From positions 1 to 64,000 of the forward strand of contig CALUHO010000008.1 in NCBI GenBank assembly GCA_944320465.1: a stretch of 64,000 bases of DNA, read 5' to 3'. Source of the stretch: an uncultured Bacteroidales bacterium. Lineage in GTDB: Bacteria; Bacteroidota; Bacteroidia; Bacteroidales; P3. Below are positions 9,258-18,094 of the stretch, in pieces. Position numbers and translations under genes: made by a program. The first letter of the stretch is position 1. Each line of letters opens with the position of its first letter. The notes beneath the pieces are model-generated. The model did not search any database. It was not told the DNA's origin and was given only the letters and a program-made list of their open reading frames with translations.

Positions 9258-9284
9258 ATAAGGATTTGGCGGCACAGCCTTTAT

Positions 9285-9477
9285 CACAAATCGGTCATTA
9301 GACACGCCGAGTCCGTTTCTGATTGGGAAAACGAGGCTTTCGGGCATCTTGCCCGCTTCTGTCCGCATCCTGTTTCTCGCTACGCCTCGACGTAGCCCGC
9401 TACGCCTTCGGCTAGGCGAGAAGCATGCTGCATGACACAAGCGGGCAATCTCCCCAAAGTCTAATGACCGATTTGGG
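9285..9477 (+). repeat. Element A copy 4 (complete, TTTAT duplication)
   Basis: 193 bp with a 5-bp duplication TTTAT on both sides (9280-9284 and 9478-9482). The first bases are CAC rather than CCC. It lies in the upstream region of the flippase-like gene, which is transcribed leftwards from 9257, so it could alter that gene's expression. Confidence 0.9.
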
Positions 9478-9557
9478 TTTATAGAACCCGTCGCATAGGG
9501 GAAATCCTACTGCAAGCATTGCAAAGCCGTACAGAATCTCCCGCCTGCTTCCGATAA

Positions 9558-9905
9558 CTATCTTACAATCTTGTTATCTTCAGGAAACACCACGGTAGGC
9601 TGATGGGTACGGGCCTCTTCCGGCGTCATCGATGCATAAGATACGATGATGACCAAATCGCCCACGGCCACTTTGCGGGCTGCCGCCCCGTTGATACCGA
9701 TGGTTCCGCTGCCCCGTTTGCCCTTGATCACATAGGTATCAAAACGTTCCCCGTTGTTGATGTCGTAGATATGGACCCGTTCGAATTCGCAAAGGTTCGC
9801 GGCATCCATCATATCCTCGTCGATAGTGATACTGCCCACATAATTCAGGTCGGCATAAGTCACCTTGACCCGGTGGAGCTTTGATTTCAAGACTTCTATT
9901 TGCAC
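9558..9905 (-). CDS. panD: Aspartate 1-decarboxylase proenzyme
   Basis: 115 residues. PanD makes beta-alanine from L-aspartate for pantothenate and CoA synthesis in the cytoplasm. The self-cleavage site NYVGSITID is present, with Gly24-Ser25; Ser25 becomes the pyruvoyl group. Other family blocks are K9 ([12 protein letters not shown]), [19 protein letters not shown] and [13 protein letters not shown]. Length is normal for the family (about 115-126). The gene stands alone on the minus strand, with no panB or panC beside it. An intergenic region with direct repeats separates it from rnr. Confidence 0.96.
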   Translation of the reverse strand: MQIEVLKSKLHRVKVTYADLNYVGSITIDEDMMDAANLCEFERVHIYDINNGERFDTYVIKGKRGSGTIGINGAAARKVAVGDLVIIVSYASMTPEEARTHQPTVVFPEDNKIVR

Positions 9906-10027
9906 GGTGTTCAGTTTTTGGTTAGTTTTCGATCAGCTTTATTCATGGCATAAAAACTTTCCACGGCGTTCATGAACTCGCCAGGCTCGGTCCTCCGCCC
10001 CGGCATCGCCTAATAGAACCTGGCATT

Positions 10028-10131
10028 GCACTCGGCTTAATCGAAAGGTTCGCTTACGCGCAGCTTTCTCCGCCTCGGCAGAACTCAAACTTCGTTTGGT
10101 TCTGCACTCGGCTTAATCGAAAGGTTCGCTT
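10028..10131. repeat. Paired 28-bp direct repeats with hairpin between panD and rnr
   Basis: Two identical 28-bp units (10028-10055 and 10104-10131, beginning GCACTCGGCTTAATCG) flank a near-perfect hairpin at 10078-10105 (GCAGAAC...CAAAC pairing with GTTTG...GTTCTGC, one bulged T). This accounts for most of the 9906-10248 gap upstream of panD, where no gene is seen. It may be a promoter-region or transcript-processing element. Confidence 0.75.
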
Positions 10132-10248
10132 TCTTGTATTTTCCCCAACATCCAAACTGCAAAAGTATAAATTATTTGGGTTATCACTATATTCCGGAAC
10201 CATATTGACCATCGGCAGCATCTAAGCCCGAAAGACCTTCAAGCCTCC

Positions 10249-12975
10249 TCACTTCCGACGGCGGGCGTAAGCATTGTTGGCCTTGCAGTTCTTCTTGCCT
10301 GTCCGATAACCCGGCTCTTCCTGCGGTTCCAGGAAAGCGAAGGTGAGCTGCTTCTTGTTCATGTCGATTTCCGTAATCCGAATCCAGACCTCCTGCCCTA
10401 ACTTATAGACATTGCCGTTCCGGTATCCGACCACCTGGTAGTTTTCCTCATCCAATTCGTAATAATCGTCCTTGAGCGAACGCAAAGGCACCATCCCCTC
10501 GCAATAATTCTCGTCCAAGCAAACGTAAATGCCCCATTTGCTGACCCCGGAAATCACGCCATGGAACTTCTGCCCCACCTTGTCCAAAAGGAACTCAGCC
10601 TGCTTGTACTTGATGGAAGCCCGCTCGGCATCGGCCGCTTTCTTCTCCATATCCGAGCTGTGCACGCACTTTTCCTCGTATTCTTCCTTGTCCACGCTCT
10701 TGCCGCCGTGGATATAACTTTCCAAAAGACGGTGAACCATCAAGTCGGGATAACGCCGGATCGGCGAAGTAAAGTGCGTGTAGAACGGGAACGCCAAACC
10801 GTAATGCCCTATGTTCTGCGTGGAATAATGCGCCTTGGCCATCGTCCTGACCGCAATAGTCTCGATCATGTTCTGTTCCGCCTTGCCTTCCACCGCCTCC
10901 AAAAGGTTGTTGAACGATTTGACCAAGCCGCTGCGACTCTTGAGATTCATCTTGTAGCCCAACTTGCCCACAAACTGCGTGAAGGTGGCCAGACGTTCCG
11001 GGTTCGGCTCGTCATGGACACGATAGACAAAGGTCTTGGGTTTGTCGGAAATGGCTTTGACCTTGCCGGAAATCTTGACAGCTTCTGCGTTTTCCCCCTC
11101 GCCGGGCAATCCCTTTTTCCCTTTCTTTTTTGAGCGGACCAAATCCGCAGATGGCCGCCCGCTTCGAGCCTCGTCCCCATCGAAATCTTCCATCGAACCC
11201 CGCCACGCCTCTTCGACCTGCCCGAAGCCGCCCCTTTCTTCCTGCATCGCTTCCCGTTCCTTGTCGAACGAACCTACCCGGTTTGTACTCTCGCTGCCAT
11301 AGACCCCGTTGCCCTCTTGCCGCACCTTCATGCACTTGCCGATAAGCTCCGCCACCCGGCGGTTGGCCAGCAGCATGAATTCTTCCACCAAATGGTTCGA
11401 CTCCTTGCTTTCCTTGATATACACGCCCAAAGGCTTGGCCGTACCCGTTTCAAGCTGGAAACGGACCTCTTGCGAATGGAAATTGATCGCCCCGGTCTTG
11501 AAACGCTTGTCGCGAAGGATGCGCGAAAGCTTGAAAAGCTCGCAAATAGCCTCGATGTCCTCCGGTGAACCCAATCTTTCCAAACTAGACGAGCCTGCGG
11601 AAGCGGCCTGCGCCTTGGCGGCCGCCCGAATCTTGGACTTTGCCGATACTGGCTTGGCGGCTTCCGTGCTGGCAGCGGCCGGACTGCCCAAAGTCTCCAT
11701 CGATTGTCCGACACCTGCCGTATCGCCCGAACCTCCCGAACCTGTTTTAGCCGAACTGTCCGCACCCGAAGATGCCGTTTTCTTGGCCAATCCCACCGAC
11801 TCCAAGATAGCCTGCGCCTCCTCGTAAGTGAAACGGCGGTTGGAATGGATCAAACCTTTCCCAATCCAGAAATGCTTGATTTGCGCCTTGTTGTCCATCT
11901 CGAAAACCACGCTGAAACAGAAACGGTCCACATTCGGATTGAGCGAACAAAGATTGTTGCAAAGCCGCTCAGGCAGCATCGGGATCGTCCGGTCCACCAA
12001 ATAGACCGAAGTGGCTCGCTCGTAGGCTTCGGCATCGATGGCCGAACCCGGCTTCACGAAATGGCTCACATCGGCAATATGCACGCCCACTTCCCGGTTG
12101 CCGTTGGGCAGCAAGCGGTAGGAAAGCGCATCATCAAAGTCCTTGGCATCCGCCGGGTCTATCGTGCAAGTATAGATGTCACGGAAATCGCGCCGGGCCG
12201 CCAATTCCTTGGACGTCACCTTCTCGCTCATCTTAGCCGCCTCGTCTATGGCCTCCTGCGGATAGCTCAGCGGGAAATCGAACTCGGCCAAGATGGACTG
12301 CATCTCCACGTTGTTCTCGCCGGGTCGTCCCAAAATAGCGGTCACTTTGCCAATCGGGTTGTTCAGATGGGCCGGCCAATCCTCGATCCTGACCACCACC
12401 TTCTGGCCCTGCTTGGCCCCGCCCAAATTCTCCTGAGGCAGGAATACACTTTGCACCACATTGGTGCTGTCGGGTATCAGAAAGGCATACTTGCCCGCAT
12501 AGTCCACTGTCCCTACAATATTGTGCTTGTTACGTTTAAGCACCTCCACAATCTGACCTTCCATCCGATGGCCGGCCCGCCAAGGAAACAGCAGAACCCG
12601 CACATGGTCACCATGCAGGGAATGCCCTATGTTGTTGGGCGCGATATAGACATCTTCTATCTCCTTGTTATCGGGAACGATATAAGCCTTGCCCGAAGAC
12701 TTCATATCCACCATGCCGGTGATATAGCTCCGAAGGCTTTCAGGAATATGCTTATGGGGATGCCGTTCGTCTTTCGAATGCCTTCTCGACCGTCTCGGCG
12801 ATGCTCCAATGGCACAGGCATCTTCCTCGGATGTCCAGCAATTCCGAGACTTCCCGTAAGCCCGACCGTCCCTGTATTGCTTGGAAGCCCGAAGCCCCCC
12901 ACCCGCTTTGAACGACTTCCCCTCTTTGGCAGCCTTTCTGCCCCGCTCAGACTTTTCCTTATTTCTTCTGCTCAT
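10249..12975 (-). CDS. rnr: Ribonuclease R with two low-complexity insertions
   Basis: 908 residues. It is a 3'-5' processive exoribonuclease that degrades structured RNA. A basic, low-complexity N-terminus (1-75) precedes cold-shock/OB regions (about 95-215). The RNB catalytic domain follows, with IDPADAKDFDDA (272-283) supplying D273, D279, D281 and D282, and HFTSPIRRYPDLMVHRLL further on. A C-terminal S1 domain begins at GVISGVSKWGIYVCLDE and ends near TFAFLE. Two stretches interrupt the RNB domain: an Ala/Ser/Gly-rich one at about 396-470 and a charged Gly-rich one at about 551-645. Conserved sequence resumes on both sides in the same frame, so they look like tolerated insertions rather than frameshifts. 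Usual length in related bacteria is 700-750 residues. Confidence 0.93.
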   Translation of the reverse strand: MSRRNKEKSERGRKAAKEGKSFKAGGGLRASKQYRDGRAYGKSRNCWTSEEDACAIGASPRRSRRHSKDERHPHKHIPESLRSYITGMVDMKSSGKAYIVPDNKEIEDVYIAPNNIGHSLHGDHVRVLLFPWRAGHRMEGQIVEVLKRNKHNIVGTVDYAGKYAFLIPDSTNVVQSVFLPQENLGGAKQGQKVVVRIEDWPAHLNNPIGKVTAILGRPGENNVEMQSILAEFDFPLSYPQEAIDEAAKMSEKVTSKELAARRDFRDIYTCTIDPADAKDFDDALSYRLLPNGNREVGVHIADVSHFVKPGSAIDAEAYERATSVYLVDRTIPMLPERLCNNLCSLNPNVDRFCFSVVFEMDNKAQIKHFWIGKGLIHSNRRFTYEEAQAILESVGLAKKTASSGADSSAKTGSGGSGDTAGVGQSMETLGSPAAASTEAAKPVSAKSKIRAAAKAQAASAGSSSLERLGSPEDIEAICELFKLSRILRDKRFKTGAINFHSQEVRFQLETGTAKPLGVYIKESKESNHLVEEFMLLANRRVAELIGKCMKVRQEGNGVYGSESTNRVGSFDKEREAMQEERGGFGQVEEAWRGSMEDFDGDEARSGRPSADLVRSKKKGKKGLPGEGENAEAVKISGKVKAISDKPKTFVYRVHDEPNPERLATFTQFVGKLGYKMNLKSRSGLVKSFNNLLEAVEGKAEQNMIETIAVRTMAKAHYSTQNIGHYGLAFPFYTHFTSPIRRYPDLMVHRLLESYIHGGKSVDKEEYEEKCVHSSDMEKKAADAERASIKYKQAEFLLDKVGQKFHGVISGVSKWGIYVCLDENYCEGMVPLRSLKDDYYELDEENYQVVGYRNGNVYKLGQEVWIRITEIDMNKKQLTFAFLEPQEEPGYRTGKKNCKANNAYARRRK

Positions 12976-13026
12976 AATCCTGCAAATCTTTTATCTCGAA
13001 ACCTTCCCCTCAAAACAATATCCGGC

Positions 13027-13587
13027 TTATCTATTATAAACATCGTCTTCAGGATAATCTTCGTTACTACGAATTCCTCCCGAATCAACAGAAAACAGGC
13101 TATCCAATCCTCTGGAAATCGCCTCTCTAATCGCATCGGATTCCGTATCCCCTGCTCCATCTGCCACAAAGGAGCCTATAAACAAATGGTTTCCTGCCGA
13201 CAAAAATTGCACCGTTACTTCCATATGATACAACAAACCATCAAAACTACGATTGGTTTCCCCGTAACTCACAATCATTGTCTTCTCTGAAAGTTCCGGA
13301 ACAAGCTCCGGCAAACGGATAAAACCCCGCTTAACCAAATACCCTGCAATCACATCACCCGGATTGACCGTCGTAGTTGATTCATAGCCAAACAAGCCGT
13401 AGCTGATCGCCCCATTGCCCGATGTCACATCACCCGTCGGCACAATATACATATAGTTATATTTTGAAACATCTCCACGCTGATTAATAGAAACAGGCTG
13501 CAACGTCACACATCCTTGCAATAGAACCACAAGGACTCCCATCACAAATAAAAATTTCAATCTCGCTATCTTCTTACTACTTACCAT
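13027..13587 (-). CDS. Putative lipoprotein, function unknown
   Basis: 186 residues from the ATG at 13587; in-frame ATGs further upstream would place 38 non-signal residues before the lysine-rich n-region. The signal peptide ends in a lipobox VLLQGC, so the mature protein should be a lipid-anchored envelope protein. The mature part has YNYMYIVPTGDVTSGNG and a mixed alpha/beta pattern with a short acidic tail (EDYPEDDVYNR). No catalytic motif is recognised. It lies 51 bp downstream of rnr on the same strand and may be cotranscribed. Confidence 0.7.
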   Translation of the reverse strand: MVSSKKIARLKFLFVMGVLVVLLQGCVTLQPVSINQRGDVSKYNYMYIVPTGDVTSGNGAISYGLFGYESTTTVNPGDVIAGYLVKRGFIRLPELVPELSEKTMIVSYGETNRSFDGLLYHMEVTVQFLSAGNHLFIGSFVADGAGDTESDAIREAISRGLDSLFSVDSGGIRSNEDYPEDDVYNR

Positions 13588-14111
13588 ACGTTGCAAAAAT
13601 AACATTTTCCTGACATGCAATGGTTCTGTCAATTCAAAGGACGAAAACGGGCTGCACCCGAGTTTGAATCGAAGCCGTCCATAACGCCGCATCCGACACA
13701 CTTAAGAGCCCAAATGGCACTTTGAACATATCTTGCACTGAAATCCCGTTGATTTGAATATCACCTGTCAACATAGAATTGGTATTCAAATAAATAGCCC
13801 ATGACGGCATCCAACAGTTTTTTGCGGCACACTGCAAATGCGTCATCGGTTTATTTTGTCATCTTATATCCTATTACAACGTTTGCGTTACGATAAAATT
13901 GTAACGAAACTTGAAACTCGCATGAAACCCAATAACCCGTTCCTTATTCCGGGAGATGCAGCCCGGATTTCTTTCGCGGCAGAGAGCAAAATGCCAGAAC
14001 CATTCTCGATGGGCCTCGCCATGGAGGCAATGCGACATTGACAGCTCCCCGCCGCATGGGAAAGAGCGGACTAATCCCTCATGCCCTTTACCTATTCAAA
14101 GAAAACTTTTA
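13588..14111. other. Intergenic region without a supported gene
   Basis: About 520 bp between the lipoprotein start and element B copy 1. Only short open frames occur (for example 13838-14041 on the plus strand), with no signal peptide or family match. The promoter of the lipoprotein must lie here, but no clear TAnnTTTG box was identified. Confidence 0.5.
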
Positions 14112-14314
14112 GAAGCTGTTTAAAATTTCTTGCAATCCTGAAAAAATGAATTTTCAGGAACCGGTTTCAGGATTTTGTTTGCCCATCGGGGGCTATTTCG
14201 GGTCTTTTTTGCGTTTTTCACGTCAGATAGCTTAGCTATCCTCCTTTGAAAAACGCAGCAAAATCCCTCGAAATCCCCTCCCGATGGCCTAAACAAATAA
14301 ATTTAAACAGCTTC
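14112..14314. mobile_element. Element B copy 1: 203-bp MITE with TNA target duplication
   Basis: The termini GAAGCTGTTTAAA and TTTAAACAGCTTC are perfect inverted repeats. They are flanked by the 3-bp duplication TTA on each side (14109-14111 and 14315-14317). The interior contains CCCATCGGGGGC and a matching CCTCCCGATGG arm, plus a central TTTTTCACGTCAGATAGC segment. No transposase is encoded. A second copy at 37316-37519 has the TCA duplication. TNA duplications are typical of IS5-family IS1031-group elements, so a full-length relative probably mobilises it. Confidence 0.85.
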
Positions 14315-14339
14315 TTAATTCCGCCAACGGATACCGGTA

Positions 14340-15272
14340 TCAGATAATCCCGATTATCTCCTTGATATCCGCGATGCCTTCCCGGCGGCAATAGGCTTCC
14401 AAACCGTCCACCACCTTCTGCGTCACCGCCGGATCCACGAAATTGGCCGAACCTATCTCCACCGCCGAAGCCCCCGCCATCAGGAACTCCAACGCATCGG
14501 TAGCCGAACAGATGCCCCCGATGCCGATGACCGGAATCCTGACCTTCTTGGCCACCTGCCATACCATCCGCAAAGCCACCGGCTTGACGCAAGGCCCTGA
14601 CAAACCGCCCGTAACCGTGCTCAGCACCGGCTTCCGCCTATTCACATCCACCGCCATCCCCAGCAAGGTATTAATCAGCGACACACTGTCCGCCCCCGCT
14701 TCCTCCGCCGCCAAGGCCATCGCCACGATATCCGTCACATTAGGCGAAAGCTTCACAATCATGCAACGCGGATACACATCCCGCACCGCCCTCGTCACCT
14801 GCGCCGCCATCTTCGGATCCGTCCCGAAAGCCATCCCCCCCTGCTTCACGTTCGGGCAGGAAATATTCACCTCTATCGCATCCACCTCCTCGCAAGAAGC
14901 CAATTTCCCAGCCACCTCCACATACTCCTCGATCGTGGAACCCGACACATTCACAATCAGCCGCGCCGGGAAATCCGGTTTCCTGCCCCTCTTCTGCCCT
15001 ATTTGCGGAATGATATGCTCGATGAAATAATCCACCCCCTTGTTCTGCAAGCCCACCGCGTTCAACATTCCCAGCGGCGTCTCCGCCATGCGCGGGTAAG
15101 GATTGCCCTCCCGAGGCTGCCCCGTCGTTCCCTTCACGATAAAGCCCCCCAAGTTGTCCAAGTTGACAAAATCGCTGAATTCCACCCCGTAGCCAAACGT
15201 CCCCGATGCCGTCAGCACCGGATTCTTCAGTTCCAGATTCCCGATATTGGTTGTCAGATCCATCATTTTCAC
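14340..15272 (-). CDS. pyrD: Dihydroorotate dehydrogenase, class 1B catalytic subunit
   Basis: 310 residues. It oxidises dihydroorotate to orotate in pyrimidine synthesis. The family blocks are NPVLTASGTFGYG (17-29), FIVKGTTGQPREGNP (44-58), NISCPNVKQGG (136-146) with the class 1 catalytic Cys139, and the FMN phosphate site IPVIGIGGI...A.EFLMAGASAVEIGSAN. Class 1B enzymes need the PyrK electron-transfer partner, which is encoded just upstream (15420-16232) on the same strand. A second ATG two codons in (MMDLTTN) is an equally possible start. Element B ends 25 bp beyond the stop. Confidence 0.96.
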   Translation of the reverse strand: MKMMDLTTNIGNLELKNPVLTASGTFGYGVEFSDFVNLDNLGGFIVKGTTGQPREGNPYPRMAETPLGMLNAVGLQNKGVDYFIEHIIPQIGQKRGRKPDFPARLIVNVSGSTIEEYVEVAGKLASCEEVDAIEVNISCPNVKQGGMAFGTDPKMAAQVTRAVRDVYPRCMIVKLSPNVTDIVAMALAAEEAGADSVSLINTLLGMAVDVNRRKPVLSTVTGGLSGPCVKPVALRMVWQVAKKVRIPVIGIGGICSATDALEFLMAGASAVEIGSANFVDPAVTQKVVDGLEAYCRREGIADIKEIIGII

Positions 15273-15419
15273 TTTTATGATTTTTTTGCCCTGCGGGCGA
15301 ACCCACAGAGATTAGCGCACCGCAGCCGCCCGCCTCAGCCAGCAGCCACCACCCTCACAGCACCGAAACCCGCCCCCACAATCCCAAGCTGCCGCACCCG
15401 CCTCGCACCACCCTTCAAA

Positions 15420-16232
15420 CTACCAGCCCAATTCTTCCGCATCGAACACCGGCCCCTCCGTGCAGACACAGACATTGTGTCCCTGGGCATCCGGCGTCAC
15501 GCAGCAAAGGCAAGCCCCCAAACCGCAAGCCATCGTGTTCTCCAAGCTCACTTCACAACGCGCCTTGAGTTCCTTTGCCTTGACCGCCACCGCCTTCATC
15601 ATCGGCGTAGGGCCGCAAGCATAGACATTCGTGTAAGCCACACCCTTCCACAAAGGATGATCGGTCACCAGACCCTTGATGCCCACGCTACCATCCTCGG
15701 TGCAGATACCCGTAGGCCCTATCTCCGCCAGCTCGTTGGCCAACACCAGACGCTCCTTGTCCCTCGCCCCTACCAAGATATCGAAAGGCAAACCATCCTT
15801 TTCCAAACATTTGGCCAGATAATACAAAGGAGCCAAGCCGCAGCCGCCCCCCACCAGCAAAGCCCGGAAAGCAGCGCTCCGAGGGTCTTCCACCTCTTGG
15901 CGCAACGAAATCTCCGGCCAGCTGAAACCTCTTCCCAAAGGCAGAACCATATTCAGCTTGGCCCTTTCGTGCAAGGCCGAAATCCAGCGCGAACCATCCC
16001 CCACCTTCTGTACCAAAAGCTTGATTTTTCCCTTTTCCGCCTCGGCATCGTGAATGGAAACAGGTATCCTCAGCCATCCGTGGATGGATGAAGGTATCTG
16101 TATTTGCACAAACTGCCCGGGGTTTATCTCGGGCAGCTTGTCATGCGTGTACAGATGCAATTGAACGAAATTGTCCCCCAACGAGACATTGCGTTCCACA
16201 AAGAAATCGCTTATCTGCTTCTTGACGTTCAA
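15420..16232 (-). CDS. pyrK: Dihydroorotate dehydrogenase electron-transfer subunit
   Basis: 270 residues. PyrK passes electrons from PyrD to NAD through FAD and a [2Fe-2S] cluster. Visible features are a ferredoxin-reductase-like FAD/NAD module with LVGGGCGLAPLYYLAKCL and a C-terminal cysteine cluster (MACGLGACLCC ... NVCVCTEGPVF) that binds the iron-sulfur centre. Length is normal. The pyrK-pyrD order, with 147 bp between them, suggests one transcription unit and an NAD-dependent class 1B enzyme. Confidence 0.95.
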   Translation of the reverse strand: MNVKKQISDFFVERNVSLGDNFVQLHLYTHDKLPEINPGQFVQIQIPSSIHGWLRIPVSIHDAEAEKGKIKLLVQKVGDGSRWISALHERAKLNMVLPLGRGFSWPEISLRQEVEDPRSAAFRALLVGGGCGLAPLYYLAKCLEKDGLPFDILVGARDKERLVLANELAEIGPTGICTEDGSVGIKGLVTDHPLWKGVAYTNVYACGPTPMMKAVAVKAKELKARCEVSLENTMACGLGACLCCVTPDAQGHNVCVCTEGPVFDAEELGW

Positions 16233-16392
16233 ATCTTTTCCTCCGTTGTTAAAAATACATCAGCCTATGCATCGCTCTGTCCTCAAACCGGCTTCCATGC
16301 ATGCCCCGCCAAACTGTCCCCGACCCAATCCTCATGCCGCAAGGCAGCCGATTCTGCCCCCTCTTATGCCATCAGACCAAGCCTGCGAACAC

Positions 16393-16869
16393 TTATTCCG
16401 CCTTGGACGAATCTTCCGCTTCCTTGGCCTCTTCCGCCTCATGCTCGGCAAGACCTTCCATCTGGCGCTTTTCCCGTTCCGAAAGCTCCTGATCCACCAA
16501 GTTATTATCCGCCAAGATATTGTACCATTGCAGCACTTTGCGGATATTGGAATCGTAAACCCTCTCCTGATCGTAATCGGGCAACACTTCGGCAAAATAA
16601 GCCCTCAACTCAGGAGACTTGGCATTATGATCCAAACATTTGCCCCCGTTTTCCTTCTTATGGATGTTGCGGAACACATTCGGCAGAGAAATTTCACCCT
16701 CGTTGGTATAAATAGCGATTTCCGCCAAAGAGCTCACCTTGTCCATCGTGAACACCGGCACACGCTTGTGGTCGGCCAAGGATTCCACAATGGCCGAAGT
16801 CCGTCCCTGCGATACCAATTTGTACAAGCCCGGCTTACCGGGAACCGTAAAAATCAACGACAAATCCAT
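16393..16869 (-). CDS. DUF5606 family protein
   Basis: 158 residues. The N-terminus (SLIFTVPGKPGLYKLVSQGR ... VESLADHKRVPVFTMDKVSSL) matches the Bacteroidota DUF5606 family; the first ~55 residues look like a small beta barrel. Residues 60-140 carry a helical region and the tail is strongly acidic (EAEEAKEAEDSSKAE). No signal peptide or membrane segment is seen, so it should be cytoplasmic. Function is unknown. It lies 160 bp upstream of pyrK on the same strand. Confidence 0.85.
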   Translation of the reverse strand: MDLSLIFTVPGKPGLYKLVSQGRTSAIVESLADHKRVPVFTMDKVSSLAEIAIYTNEGEISLPNVFRNIHKKENGGKCLDHNAKSPELRAYFAEVLPDYDQERVYDSNIRKVLQWYNILADNNLVDQELSEREKRQMEGLAEHEAEEAKEAEDSSKAE

Positions 16870-16970
16870 ATTTCAATTCGTTTTTATTGTTTTACAAGCC
16901 TGTAGCCGCCCCATGCCCAAAACGAGCACCGGGGCATCCTCTCGGAGCGGGCAAAGGTAAGAATTTTCCG

Positions 16971-17894
16971 TTACTGACGTTCTTCCCTCCAGCGGATACT
17001 GTCCTGCGCATCCAAAACCGTGGATTTTCGATCTACCGAATAAACTGCAAAATAACCGAAGGCTCCCTCTGACACATTTCCCCGGCAATTAGCCGGTGCC
17101 GGACTGAAAACCGGAACCTGAGGCGAAAGCAAAGCCCGGACATCCTGTAAATACATATAATACCTTGGACTGTAATTCCTCACCACCATTTCCACCTCCG
17201 TTCCTGCATGTGCCACCGCCTCGTCCTTGCCCGTCTGGAACATGAAAATCGGTAAACCATCTATATGCAGGCTCGATCCCATCTCATCATCCCACATCCG
17301 CATAGAATGAATGCTGTCATTGTAATTCCGTCCATCCACATACAAAGCTATCCCGTAATAATTCTTCACTGGCTCATCCGTGCCGTAAAGCAAGATGCTC
17401 CAACCTATCCGCCTGCGTGAATACAAAGGCGGACGGCCGAAACCATACTCGGCCGTAATGGAATCCATCCGAATAGCGTCCGGCATCGTCTCCCGTGCCG
17501 AATAAAGCTTTTTAGTCCCATTCCCATCCAAAGCCGCCCACACTTCCAAGGTATAAGTCGTACCCGGCTCTCCGGCAAAAGCCTCCCGGCTTCGATACAA
17601 GCCCGCCTGCAAGGAATCTTCCTCAAAAACATATGTATACGAACCGTCCAAGATCTGCACCTCCGCCCCCCGCACGCCCCACTGGCTCGCATTGGTGTCG
17701 AAATAGGGCGTACTCCGGCTCAGACGGACCTCATGGCGGAGGTATTCCGTGCTGACCGCCCCTTCCACCACCAAGACAGGATCTTCCTCCTCCAAGTCAA
17801 GCGTTACCGGCTCGTAACACGAAACCAAGCAGAACGGGAAAAGGAAAAGCAAGCCGCGCCGCGCTTGCCGCCTGATAGCATCCATCATGTCCAT
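16971..17894 (-). CDS. DUF4249-like outer-membrane lipoprotein
   Basis: 307 residues from the ATG at 17894; other in-frame ATGs at 17888 and 17885 would also keep the signal peptide. The lipobox CLVSC gives a lipid-anchored Cys. The mature part starts EPVTLDLEEEDPVLVVEGAVS and continues VRLSRSTPYFD, which is the Bacteroidota DUF4249 pattern: beta-rich and often encoded next to a TonB-dependent receptor. No receptor gene is adjacent here, so a role in uptake is only a family-based guess. A hairpin terminator at 17966-18018 isolates it from the gene upstream. Confidence 0.75.
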   Translation of the reverse strand: MDMMDAIRRQARRGLLFLFPFCLVSCYEPVTLDLEEEDPVLVVEGAVSTEYLRHEVRLSRSTPYFDTNASQWGVRGAEVQILDGSYTYVFEEDSLQAGLYRSREAFAGEPGTTYTLEVWAALDGNGTKKLYSARETMPDAIRMDSITAEYGFGRPPLYSRRRIGWSILLYGTDEPVKNYYGIALYVDGRNYNDSIHSMRMWDDEMGSSLHIDGLPIFMFQTGKDEAVAHAGTEVEMVVRNYSPRYYMYLQDVRALLSPQVPVFSPAPANCRGNVSEGAFGYFAVYSVDRKSTVLDAQDSIRWREERQ

Positions 17895-17965
17895 ATACCG
17901 CAAAACTCCCATATATACTGTCAATTACGCGCACCTCCCTTACCTATACTTGCCAAATCACAAAA

Positions 17966-18018
17966 AAGCCGGTTCGGAACAAGCTCTTGCAAGCTTCTCA
18001 AACCGGCTTCCATTTTTT
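17966..18018 (-). terminator. Hairpin terminator, usable on both strands
   Basis: AAGCCGGTT (17966-17974) pairs with AACCGGCTT (18001-18009). On the minus strand a T-run follows (plus-strand AAAAAA at 17962-17967). On the plus strand TTTTTT follows at 18013-18018. It is placed to end the leftward lipoprotein gene that stops at 18095. Confidence 0.75.
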
Positions 18019-18020
18019 AA

Positions 18021-18080
18021 CCCGAATCGGTCGTTAGACCCGCCCAGTCCGTTCCTGATTCCAAGGATGAGGCTTTCGGG
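18021..18080 (+). repeat. Decayed left end of element A
   Basis: CCCGAATCGGTCGTTAGAC is the left terminal repeat with substitutions, followed by diverged CCCAGTCCGTTCCTGATT and GAGGCTTTCGGG. The rest of the element is missing. It marks an old insertion beside the terminator. Confidence 0.7.
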
Positions 18081-18094
18081 TTTAACAGAAATAA

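Noticed and set aside
11704..13290. 528-codon plus-strand frame over rnr
   Set aside because: Antisense to the RNase R catalytic and N-terminal regions; it arises from the codon bias of the real gene.
13838..14041. 67-codon plus-strand frame
   Set aside because: No signal peptide, family match or plausible promoter; probably chance.
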